The translations under genes were made by a program, and so were the position numbers. This document shows, one piece after another, positions 1 through 7,156 of a stretch of DNA of 7,156 bases. This DNA is from Tannerellaceae bacterium (GTDB lineage Bacteria; Bacteroidota; Bacteroidia; Bacteroidales; Tannerellaceae), in contig JAJBTP010000353.1 of NCBI GenBank assembly GCA_020860805.1, positions 1 to 7,156 of the forward strand, in the 5' to 3' direction. How positions within the stretch are numbered: position 1 is the first letter of the stretch; each line of letters begins with the position of its first letter. Below the pieces are notes generated by a model. It saw nothing but the letters and a program-made list of their open reading frames with translations, made no database searches and had not been told where the DNA came from.

Positions 1-1
1 G

Positions 2-697
2 TTTTTAATTGTTCTGACCCTGATTTTATCCGTATGTTTTGTAAAAGCGCAAAATATTCAAATGCATTATGATTTCGGACGCACCTTGTATGATGACGAT
101 TTGGCTGGTCGTCCCCTTATAACTACCACTGTTGAGATGTTTAAACCGGACAAATGGGGTAGTACTTATTTCTTTGTTGATATGGATTACAAAGATGCAG
201 GGATTGCTTCTGCTTACTGGGAAATCTCACGTGAACTGCGCTTCTGGGATAATCCGTTTTCTGCACATGTGGAATACAATGGAGGATTAATGAATTCTTT
301 TTCTTATAACAATGCTTATTTACTGGGAGCTACTTACACTTATAACAGTATAGACTTTAGCAAAGGTTTTACGTTCACACCTATGTATAAATATATACAG
401 AAACATGCCAAACCAAACAGTTATCAGTTAACCGCAACGTGGTACCTACACTTTGCCAAAAACGGTTTATGTACTTTCAGTGGATTTGCTGACTTCTGGC
501 GTGAAAAAACAGCAAATGGCCTACACATTTTCCTATCAGAGCCACAGTTTTGGGTTAATTTGAACAAACTGGATTATGTAGATGATGCTTTTAAATTAAG
601 TGTAGGAACCGAAGTAAAATTAAGAAACAATTTCGGGGGGGGGTTAGATGGTTTTTATTGTATCCCCACATTGGCTATCAAGTGGACATTTAATTAA
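2..697 (+). CDS. DUF5020 / Tsx-like outer-membrane beta-barrel protein, N-terminus cut by window edge
   Basis: The reading frame is open from base 2, and residues before the first in-window ATG (base 62) form the end of a signal peptide: hydrophobic FLIVLTLILSVCFV, then KA and QN. Cleavage is likely after Ala at 47-49, so the mature protein starts at Gln 50-52. The true start lies a few codons left of the window, and ATG 62 is not the start. The visible product is 231 residues, close to full length. It is rich in alternating aromatic/polar strands (for example YFFVDMDYKDAG, MYKYIQKHAK) and ends in the barrel-type strand IPTLAIKWTFN. I recognise this as the Bacteroidetes DUF5020 family, related to the nucleoside channel Tsx. 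Family assignment is fairly firm; nucleoside transport is inferred from that relationship and from the purine permease 12 nt downstream. A nine-G tract near the 3' end is listed separately. Confidence 0.82.
   Translation, partial: FLIVLTLILSVCFVKAQNIQMHYDFGRTLYDDDLAGRPLITTTVEMFKPDKWGSTYFFVDMDYKDAGIASAYWEISRELRFWDNPFSAHVEYNGGLMNSFSYNNAYLLGATYTYNSIDFSKGFTFTPMYKYIQKHAKPNSYQLTATWYLHFAKNGLCTFSGFADFWREKTANGLHIFLSEPQFWVNLNKLDYVDDAFKLSVGTEVKLRNNFGGGLDGFYCIPTLAIKWTFN
635..643 (+). repeat. Nine-G homopolymer inside the DUF5020 coding region
   Basis: Nine consecutive G bases encode Gly-Gly-Gly in the current frame, 17 codons before the stop. With eight Gs the next codon becomes TAG directly after the tract, removing the last 17 residues. 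With ten Gs the tail is read in another frame, beginning VRWFLLYPHIGYQ and stopping at 691-693. Both changes would destroy the C-terminal strand that outer-membrane barrels need for assembly. The tract is seen directly; slippage is only a possibility. Confidence 0.9.
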
Positions 698-709
698 TCA
701 AACTGCTAT

Positions 710-2014
710 ATGCTCAAAAAACTACTGGGGTTTGATGCCTCTACAATGAATCTCCGGACTGAATGTATTGCCGGATTGACTGCATTTCTTACAATGAGTT
801 ATATTCTGGCTGTAAACCCGGATATATTAAGTGCAGCCTCTATGGATAAAGGTGCAGTTTTTACAGCCACTGCTTTATCTTCTGCTGTTGCCACTATTCT
901 ACTGGCTTTCATGGCAAAATTGCCTTTTGCACAGGCCCCAAGTATGGGCATTAATGCTTTCTTTGCTTTTACACTGGTAAATGGCATGGGGTGCAGTTGG
1001 GAAACAGCATTGGCAGCAGTATTTGTAGAAGGTATTGTCTTTATCCTGTTGACTATTTTCAATATCCGGGAAAAAATAGTGGACAGTATCCCTTTGAATC
1101 TGCGATATGCTATTTCCGTAGGTATTGGTATGTTTATAGCTTTTATCGGATTAAAAAATTCAGGTGTCATTGTAGATAATCCGGCAACTCTGGTTGCTTT
1201 GGGTGAATTCAATAAAATTTCTCTATTGGCAATCTTTGGTATTATTATTAGTGCGGCAATGATGTGGAAACGGATAAAGGGAGCGTTATTCTATGGTATC
1301 ATGATTTGTACGGTTCTCGGAATCGTTATTGGAGTAACGGAACTTCCTTCTGGATTTTCTCCTGTATCTATGCCACAATCTATGGCACCAACTTTCCTAA
1401 AGTTTGATTTTGCTCCCCTATTGAGCCTGGATATGATTATTATCGTATTGGTATTGGTATTTATGGATATTTTCAATACTATCGGAACATTAGTGGGCGC
1501 TGCCGCACAAGGAGGTATGATGGATAAAAATGGTAAAGTACCCCGCATGAAAGAGGCTTTGATGGCTGATGCTATCGGTACTTCTGTAGGTGCAATGTTC
1601 GGAACCTCTACCGTGACTACTTATGTGGAAAGTACAGCCGGCATTGCTGAGGGTGGACGTTCAGGTGTAACTGCTCTGGTAACCGGATTACTGTTTGCTC
1701 TGACTCTTTTCTTCTCACCCCTGTTCCTTTTAGTACCCAGCGCTGCGACAACAGGTGCACTGGTTATTGTAGGAGTATTAATGATTCAGGCTGTAAAGGA
1801 TATTAACTTTCAGGACATATCAGAAGCCTTACCAGCCTTTATCACAATTCTGGGTATGGTATTAACCTATTCTATTGCTGAAGGGATTGCATTGGGTCTG
1901 ATTAGTTATACGTTTATTAAAATATTTACCGGACAATTCAAAAAAGTATCTATAACGCTTTACATATTAACTGCGTTATTTATTCTCCGGTATATATCCG
2001 ATCAGATGTTCTGA
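710..2014 (+). CDS. NCS2-family purine permease, AzgA (hypoxanthine/guanine/adenine) type
   Basis: The 434-residue product is full length for AzgA-type NCS2 transporters, which import purine nucleobases with protons across the inner membrane. Signatures seen: LTAFLTMSYILAVNP (residues 23-37), QAPSMGINAFFAF (75-87), FMDIFNTIGTLVG (251-263), and TTYVESTAGIAEGGRSG (303-319). By family alignment from memory, Asn82, Asp253 and Glu307 match residues important for substrate binding in fungal AzgA. Many hydrophobic segments spread along the chain fit the 14-helix NCS2 fold. The position after IF in the 251-263 motif is Asn256, where related proteins I recall have Asp. The start is supported by the family-like opening MLKKLLGFDA and by the upstream gene ending 12 nt earlier; no Shine-Dalgarno is visible. 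It is probably co-transcribed with the DUF5020 gene. Which purine it carries cannot be read from sequence. Confidence 0.93.
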   Translation: MLKKLLGFDASTMNLRTECIAGLTAFLTMSYILAVNPDILSAASMDKGAVFTATALSSAVATILLAFMAKLPFAQAPSMGINAFFAFTLVNGMGCSWETALAAVFVEGIVFILLTIFNIREKIVDSIPLNLRYAISVGIGMFIAFIGLKNSGVIVDNPATLVALGEFNKISLLAIFGIIISAAMMWKRIKGALFYGIMICTVLGIVIGVTELPSGFSPVSMPQSMAPTFLKFDFAPLLSLDMIIIVLVLVFMDIFNTIGTLVGAAAQGGMMDKNGKVPRMKEALMADAIGTSVGAMFGTSTVTTYVESTAGIAEGGRSGVTALVTGLLFALTLFFSPLFLLVPSAATTGALVIVGVLMIQAVKDINFQDISEALPAFITILGMVLTYSIAEGIALGLISYTFIKIFTGQFKKVSITLYILTALFILRYISDQMF

Positions 2015-2028
2015 TATTATTTTAGAAA

Positions 2029-2071
2029 TTAAAGAAGTAAGTAGATAATAATTTACTACTTGCTTCTTTAA
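2029..2071. terminator. Bidirectional hairpin terminator between convergent operons
   Basis: TTAAAGAAGTAAGTAG (2029-2044) and CTACTTGCTTCTTTAA (2056-2071) form a 16-bp stem with one G-T wobble and an 11-nt loop. It sits 14 nt after the permease stop and 13 nt after the susD stop on the other strand, so it can serve both transcripts. The minus-strand exit is T/A-rich (TTTCTAAAATAATA); the plus-strand exit is pyrimidine-rich (CTTCTCTGACTTCTT) without a clean T run, so efficiency there is less certain. Confidence 0.75.
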
Positions 2072-2084
2072 CTTCTCTGACTTC

Positions 2085-3956
2085 TTAAGGGGATTTAGTA
2101 CTATAATCTACCCATCCCGGATTCTGTTCTAAATCAGGATTCAGAATCTGTTCCTGAATAGGAATAGGTTCAAGATAATATTTATCCAGCCACCCGGGAG
2201 GTTTATCAAAGAAAATAACATTTCCTCCGGCTGCATCATTCAGTATAGTCAGTCTATTTTCAAAATCACTGTTTCTGACTTTTACTCCCAATGCCTGATC
2301 ATTTACATAATGGCCTTTTTTCCAGCGTTTCAAATCATTGAACCGGAAGCCATCACCCATTAACTCTACACGTCTTTCACGGCGTATTTCCCACAAAACC
2401 GGGTCAATCGTCTGGTCACGGGCCGGATCAAAGTCAGATGTAATCTCTACTATCTTTAAATCCGGCATATCCACACGATGTCTCAGTTTATTAATTGTAT
2501 TATCTGCGACTGACTGGTTGAACTTCCCCATTTCAAACATGGCTTCTGCATAATTCAATAAAATCTCACCCATTCGGAAAAGTGGATAATTTTGTGTCGA
2601 TGCACGTAAATCCATATTGTCTTCGTGACGGTTATAATATTTCCAGTAATAATATCCTAATTCTGAAGCGATAAAGCCTTGTCCGTTCGGATAATTCCTA
2701 AAGTGTGGCGACATAGAAGTTATATATCCTCCAAAATTCCGGGCAGGCAGGTACTTTCCTTCAGGAGTAGTAATCGTTTTCATCAAATCTATATATTCCC
2801 TGTCCTGTGGGTCAGTTGTATGTTCCCATTGGTCATTATTGATTGAGGTGGCAGCCGGACCGGTTACAATGATTTTATAAGGAGGCATAACAGTATAATA
2901 TAACCGGCGGTCACGATTGCGGAACTCATTATACATAGTATCATCACCATCATATTTATCACTGGTTGCAATAGGTTTGCCATCTGTACAGAGATAACTT
3001 TCAACAGCATTTTTAGTTAAATCATAATACCAGGCTGATGTACGTATTGCACGTCCGATACTATGCGCACCTCCACTCACACTATTGCTATATTTACGTG
3101 CCAGAATAATTCCAGTAGTCTCACCCACAGTTAAATCCTCTGAATTATAAAGTTCATCATAATTACTCATTAATCCCGGAAATGAACTCATCAACTTTTC
3201 CGAAGCTGCAATACATGCATTCAGATAAGTTTCACTATCTGAAAGTCCGTGATATTTACGCCAGGTTCCTTCGAAGAGTCCAAATCTTGAAATAACAGCT
3301 CTTACCACATGTACATTCACAGTATTGGTGCCGTCACCTTCTTCTTTGATATGTGCTTCTACCCATAGTAAGTCATCCAACATATTTTTAGCAACTTCAT
3401 CTCTTGGATTCCTTTTTCCCAGATAAATATCCCTGTCACTGTCACTCATTACCTGATCAACCCACATAACATCTCCATATCTGGTTATCAGATCGTAATA
3501 GCGAAATGCGCGGAAGAAAAGTCCGACTGCACGCCAGTGATTTTTCTCCGTATCACTCATCTCTGCATCATCAATATTTTGCAGCATAATATTCACACGA
3601 CGAATAAAAACATACGCATCCGTATACTCCGAATCGGTAATTGGTTCTGTTTTTAACTGATATTTATAAGGAGACTATTCACCGGATTGAGATTTATTAA
3701 AATTATCGGAATCACACTCTGATTCATTGTGCTTAGTCGTATAAACTCCTGCATCATCACCGGTACGAAAACCACCAAAAGTAGTGTATAAACCCCATGC
3801 ATATGTCTGGAAATTCTCATAAGTAACAAAAGCGTACCCTTCTGTTAGTTTATCTTTCGGATATTTTGAAAGGAAATCATCTGAACAACTCTGAAAAGAG
3901 GTACTTGCCATTATTAAAATCAGAGTAGTTATCCATGTGTATTTATAATTTTTCAT
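2085..3956 (-). pseudogene. SusD/RagB-family surface glycan-binding lipoprotein, interrupted by an in-frame TAG
   Basis: SusD proteins are outer-membrane lipoproteins that cap the SusC transporter and bind glycans. Reading through the stop gives 623 residues, a normal length. The start MKNYKYTW (codon 3956-3954) opens a lipoprotein signal ending FQSC, with the lipid-bearing Cys at 24 followed by SDD, an acidic stretch like the Bacteroides surface-export signal. Later come the helical TPR-like segment around 141-163 (WRAVGLFFRAFRYYDL), the SusD C-terminal domain motifs NYPLFRMGEILLNYAEA (456-472) and LWEIRRERRVELMGDGF (521-537), and the usual tail YYLEPIPIQEQILNP (593-607). Codon 94 is TAG (3675-3677). 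The frame is unchanged across it and continues as SPYKYQLKTEPITD and YVFIRRVNIMLQNIDD, clearly SusD, so this is one gene with a nonsense codon. As written, only a 93-residue lipoprotein fragment would be made. It starts 19 nt after susC. The glycan target is not readable. Confidence 0.9.
3675..3677 (-). other. In-frame amber (TAG) codon in susD
   Basis: On the minus strand the sequence reads GGT GAA TAG TCT CCT, with the same reading frame open on both sides: 93 codons from the lipoprotein start above, and 529 codons to the natural TAA below. A single base change from TGG, CAG, AAG or GAG would explain it; the sequence cannot tell which. Confidence 0.93.
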
Positions 3957-6402
3957 ATTATTCAACGATTCTATTTTACAAAGTGAAACTAAAGCCAAAA
4001 GAATAAGCACGCATTACCGGATAACCTAATCCACTGGAACCGGACCCTACAACAGTTGGGTCAACACCTTTAGGTAAATGATGGAAAGTAAAGGGATTTT
4101 CTACAGAAGTATAAACCCGGAAATTACTTAAACCGGTCTTTTGTATAAATGAGCCGGGCACTGTATACCCCAATGTTAAATTTTTTACACGTAGATAAGC
4201 TCCATTCAATAAATATCTATCTGAGATTCGATAGTTAGAGGAAAAATTACCATCCCGGGCTCCTGTTGAATAAAGACGAGGATAGGCAGCGTGGATATTG
4301 GTTGGTGTCCAATAATCTAACTGATGGGCATAAATAGTTCCATACTCATAATTAAAAGGCAAAGTTAAATCATTATCCAACCAGACATCCCGTTTTCCTA
4401 CTCCCTGCAAAACGAAAGAGAATGAAAAGTTATTCCAGCCAACTCCTCCGGAAATACCATATTGCCATTTTAAAGAACTGTTTCCTATAATCCGTTGATC
4501 ACCTGGATTATCCACACTATTGGCACCTTCTTTAATAACCCCATCTCCGTCATAATCTACAAATAAAATATCTCCGGGATTTGGATTTACTCCATCCGGA
4601 CGTGCAATTCCTTCTTTTAATACTCCATCAATAAAATCATCTTCAGTATAATAACGGTCAAAGGTATATCCCCATATTTCTCCTATTTCCATACCTGTAC
4701 GATAACGTTTATCTTTATTATTTGCATATATATCATTTGTGGCACGAAAAAGACCTGCTTCATTATAGATTTTATTAATTTTAGCCGTATAATTGTATAA
4801 ATTAAATCCTACATAATAGTCTACTTTTCCAATCCGGTCATTCCATTTTAACTCTACTTTAAATCCTTCCGAACTTAGGTCTGCCACATTCTGTTCCGGA
4901 GCGGAAGCTCCTACCACACCTGGCAACTCCATAGCTACAGCCAGCATATTGCGTGTATTTCTGCGATACAAATCAACATTTGCCTGTAAACGATTTCTTA
5001 ACAAAGATATATCGATTCCTAAATTATAGGTTTCAATGGTTTCCCATGTAAAGTTGTCTGTTACCAATGCAGGTGGGTTAAGTGTGGCCGGCCTATTACC
5101 ATCTACAATCCACACTGCTTTATCACTCTCCATACTCGGATTAAATTTATAAGGGTCTATATTCTGATTACCCACTGTACTGTAAGAAAAACGAATTTTA
5201 AATTCCGGTACATACTCAATAAAAGGTTCCATAAACGATTCCTGCATCAATCGCCAGGCAACTGAAACAGAAGGAAAAAATCCCCATTTATGCCCATTTT
5301 GAAATTTGGACGAGCCATCATAGCGCCCATTTAATTCAAATAAGTAGCGGTTATCATAATCATAATTGACACGTCCAAAATAACCTCTTAAAGTATATTG
5401 AGTATATTTATCGGATGTTCGTTCCGGCTGGTCCTGAGCCAATGAAAAAGAAGGGACTTCATCACTGATAAAGTAAGTTCCCACATTTTTCAGCTCCTCA
5501 TAATTACTAACCTCCTGGTTAAATCCCAGTAATGCAGTGACAGTATGTTTATTCCGGTTTTTAGTATAAGAACCGTATACATTCCAGGTTGAGTGAGTAG
5601 TTGTATAATTCTTTTTGGTAAGCGTAGAAGTATTACCAAATGATTCAGGCTCATATTTACCGGGAGTAGCCACTTTGATACGTTTATCATAATTGGTTTC
5701 CGTCCGGCGTAAATCATCGTAGGTAAATTCGGCATTTAAAGTTAATCCCTTTAACGGGGTTGCTATTAATTTACCGGTCATACGGGTATTAGCTCTTGCA
5801 TCCAGATTGGTTCCTCCCAACCGGACTTTATTCCCGGGCGTACCAACCGGATAAATCTCACCATTAATCTCCAAATCATCCATCTCCGTATAAGAGGGAA
5901 GTGCTACAGCCCAGGTATAATCGGCATTATTAGGCATCGATTTATCTGATTTAATATAGGAGATATCAGCCTGTGCTGTAAGCCAGTTTGTTAGTTTTGC
6001 ATTTAGAAATGAACGAAAGTTATACCGTTGATACCGGTCTTTATTGGTAACCATAATTCCGTCTTCGTCCACATACCCAAAAGACAAACGGTAAGAAACG
6101 GAATTGTTGCCTCCCTGAGCAGATACATTATGTTTTTGCTGGAACCCGGTCTGAAAGAAATCACTTAATAAATCTGTTTCTTTTAACGGATAGCGTGTTC
6201 CGTCCAACATGGCATATCCGGAAGGATACAGAGAAGGATTTGCATTGTAAGCATCCAGTAATTCCAACCAGGGTTCAATCATCTGACCTGTGTAATTTGA
6301 CATTAATCCCATATCACTAAATGCTTGTACGGCTACACGGGGAGAAGCTTTTACCGGAAGCTCAGAGGCAGACGAAAACGTAAAATTATTATTATAACTT
6401 AC

Positions 6403-6405
6403 CTA
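6403..6405 (-). other. In-frame amber (TAG) codon in susC
   Basis: The minus strand reads CAG AAA ATT TAG GTA AGT TAT, giving NQKI-stop-VSYNNNFTFSSASE. The family normally runs from ITTK through a short charged linker into a VSYNNNF-like first barrel strand, so the frame is right on both sides. The linker position tolerates many residues, and AAG, CAG or GAG could each have become TAG by one change. Confidence 0.92.
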
Positions 6406-6586
6406 AATTTTCTGATTCAATTCTGCAGACTTTGTGGTTATCAGAATTACCCCAAAAGCCGAGCGGGAACCATAAATAGCCGCAGCACCTCCATCTTTTA
6501 AAATAGTGATCGTTTCTATGTCTTCCGGATTAATTAATTCTATGGAACCGGCAAAGGGGACATTATCAACCAGAATCAAGGATTCA

Positions 6587-6592
6587 CCCCCC
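6587..6592 (-). repeat. Six-base G tract (C on the plus strand) at the susC frameshift site
   Basis: In the upstream frame the coding strand reads ATT AAC GGG GGG TGA, ending the protein at INGG. In the other frame it continues GGT GAA TCC TTG as GESLILVDNVPFAG. With five Gs the two join as SINGGESLILVDN, the expected SusC plug sequence, so one extra G is the simplest lesion. Confidence 0.9.
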
Positions 6593-6784
6593 GTTAATAC
6601 TGGTGGTACCCCGAATATTAAACTTATATTCACCTCCCGGTTCTCCGGAATCAATGGTTGTCTGCAATCCGGGCATAGTACCCTGCAATAGATTTCCAGT
6701 GTTTACTACCGGGCGGTCACCTAATATTTCACCGACTTTGATACTACTTACTGATCCTGTGAGGTTGGATTTCTTCTGTTTAGC

Positions 6785-6811
6785 AAATCCGACAACCACT
6801 ACTTCCTCCAT
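6785..6811 (-). other. TonB box of the SusC-like transporter
   Basis: The codons for MEEVVVVGF lie between the carboxypeptidase-regulatory-like domain and the plug. The EEVVVVG pattern is the usual SusC TonB-contact segment, the point where TonB pulls on the plug to open the pore. Confidence 0.8.
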
Positions 6812-7090
6812 TAACTGAGTATCTTCTTTTAAAATAACGTTAATTATCGTTTGCCCGTCCACTACAATCGTTTGCCGGGTATATCCAACAAAAGAAAACA
6901 CCAAAGTTGCATCAGAGGGTAAAGTTACATGATACCTCCCGTCCAAATCAGAAACCACGCCCTGTGTAGTGCCCAGTACATTTATATTAACTCCTGGCAA
7001 AACCTCACCGAATTCATCTGAAATAACACCGGTTACTGTTATTTGTGGACTTTGGAATATATCGTTTTCTTCCGGAATAGACGCTTTTAC

Positions 7091-7156
7091 CGGAACCAGG
7101 ATAATTTTTTTATTCTCTATTACATAATCACAATCCGGAAGAATACGATTTAATAT
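7091..7156 (-). other. C-terminal end of an STN (secretin/TonB N-terminal) domain in SusC
   Basis: The first 22 visible residues, including ILNRILPDCDYVIENKK and ending in IILVP, match the closing strand-helix-strand of STN domains, in which a helix like LDRLL is followed by a Y-x-(V/I)-x-(N/D)-(K/R)-x-I-x-(I/L) pair of strands. STN domains in SusC homologues contact FecR-like anti-sigma factors in the periplasm. Only the end of the domain is in the window, so the call rests on a short stretch. Confidence 0.72.

Larger units (their letters stand above)
3976..7156 (-). pseudogene. SusC/RagA-family TonB-dependent transporter with STN domain; frameshift plus in-frame TAG; N-terminus beyond window
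   Basis: SusC proteins are TonB-powered outer-membrane barrels that import glycans captured by SusD. About 1059 residues are visible if both lesions are repaired, with perhaps 70-100 missing at the right edge. Numbering from the edge, the order is: end of an STN domain (1-22, NRILPDCDYVIENKKIIL), carboxypeptidase-regulatory-like domain (about 39-115, TGVISDEFGEVLPGVN), TonB box MEEVVVVGF (116-124), plug with IRGTTSINGG and TILKDGGAAAIYGSRSAFG, then a long barrel including DYDGDGVI and the C-terminus AYSFGFSFTL. Lesion one is an extra G in a G run (6587-6592), which shifts into TGA at 6584-6586. Lesion two is TAG at 6403-6405. The remaining 778 codons from 6312 are open. The final residue is Leu where outer-membrane barrels usually end in Phe. 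The STN domain suggests control by a sigma/anti-sigma pair outside the window. Confidence 0.92.

Noticed and set aside
62..64. ATG as the start of the DUF5020 gene
   Set aside because: The same frame is open to the window edge and encodes a signal peptide ending in KA-QN just before this ATG.
698..709. A promoter or ribosome site between DUF5020 and the permease
   Set aside because: Only 12 nt with no Shine-Dalgarno and no Bacteroidetes -7 (TAnnTTTG) element; co-transcription is the simpler reading.
799..1548. Minus-strand open frames inside the permease gene
   Set aside because: They are antisense shadows of a clearly conserved transporter and have no recognisable domain or start context.
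3954..4010. A start at 4010 giving susD an 18-residue extension that overlaps the susC end
   Set aside because: The start at 3956 gives a standard lipoprotein signal with the lipid Cys at residue 24; the longer form would put extra sequence ahead of it and overlap susC.
3597..4010. A separate small lipoprotein gene upstream of a shorter SusD
   Set aside because: The reading frame is the same on both sides of the TAG and the translated gap is SusD-like, so this is one interrupted gene.
4529..4580. DYDGDG motif as a calcium-binding EF-hand domain
   Set aside because: A D-x-(N/D)-G-D-G loop is a normal part of SusC barrels at this point, so it does not indicate a separate domain.
3675..6405. 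A lineage-wide change of TAG to a sense codon
   Set aside because: Two in-frame TAGs fit, but an unrelated frameshift in the same operon points to decay or error, no suppressor tRNA is in the window, and the plus-strand genes contain no internal TAG. Left as a check, not a claim.
6403..7000. Two small independent proteins upstream of a 778-residue SusC
   Set aside because: Their sequences are the carboxypeptidase-like domain, TonB box and plug of SusC in the right order, joined by removing one G and reading the TAG.

Overview
The window looks like chromosomal DNA of a gut-type Bacteroidales bacterium (Bacteroides/Parabacteroides-like). The reasons are a SusC/SusD outer-membrane glycan-uptake pair, AT-rich DNA, and the absence of Shine-Dalgarno sequences ahead of starts, which is usual in this phylum. 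There are four genes in two convergent pairs, separated by a 70-nt gap that holds a strong hairpin.

Left half, plus strand (1-2014): the C-terminal bulk of a small secreted beta-barrel protein of the DUF5020 / Tsx-like family, cut by the left edge. It is followed 12 nt later by a complete NCS2-family purine permease of the AzgA type. The pair suggests a two-membrane route for nucleosides or nucleobases, with a pore in the outer membrane and a proton symporter in the inner membrane. The linkage is seen in the sequence; the shared function is inferred.

Right half, minus strand (7156-2085): a susC-susD operon reading leftwards. susC runs off the right edge and begins in the window inside an STN domain, so it is of the transducer type usually controlled by an ECF sigma / FecR-like anti-sigma pair. 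That pair would lie beyond the window. No glycoside hydrolase or other utilisation gene follows susD, and the transcript should end at the hairpin.

The most notable result is that both genes of the susCD operon are broken. susC has a +1 frameshift in a six-base G tract (coding strand) and, 60 codons later, an in-frame TAG. susD has an in-frame TAG at codon 94. Flanking protein sequence stays family-like across each lesion, so they are recent decay, consensus errors, or (less likely) recoding. The plus-strand genes are open, although the DUF5020 gene carries a nine-G tract 17 codons before its stop, where loss of one base would terminate it at once. I found no tRNA, rRNA, CRISPR array, insertion sequence or clearly new multi-gene system.
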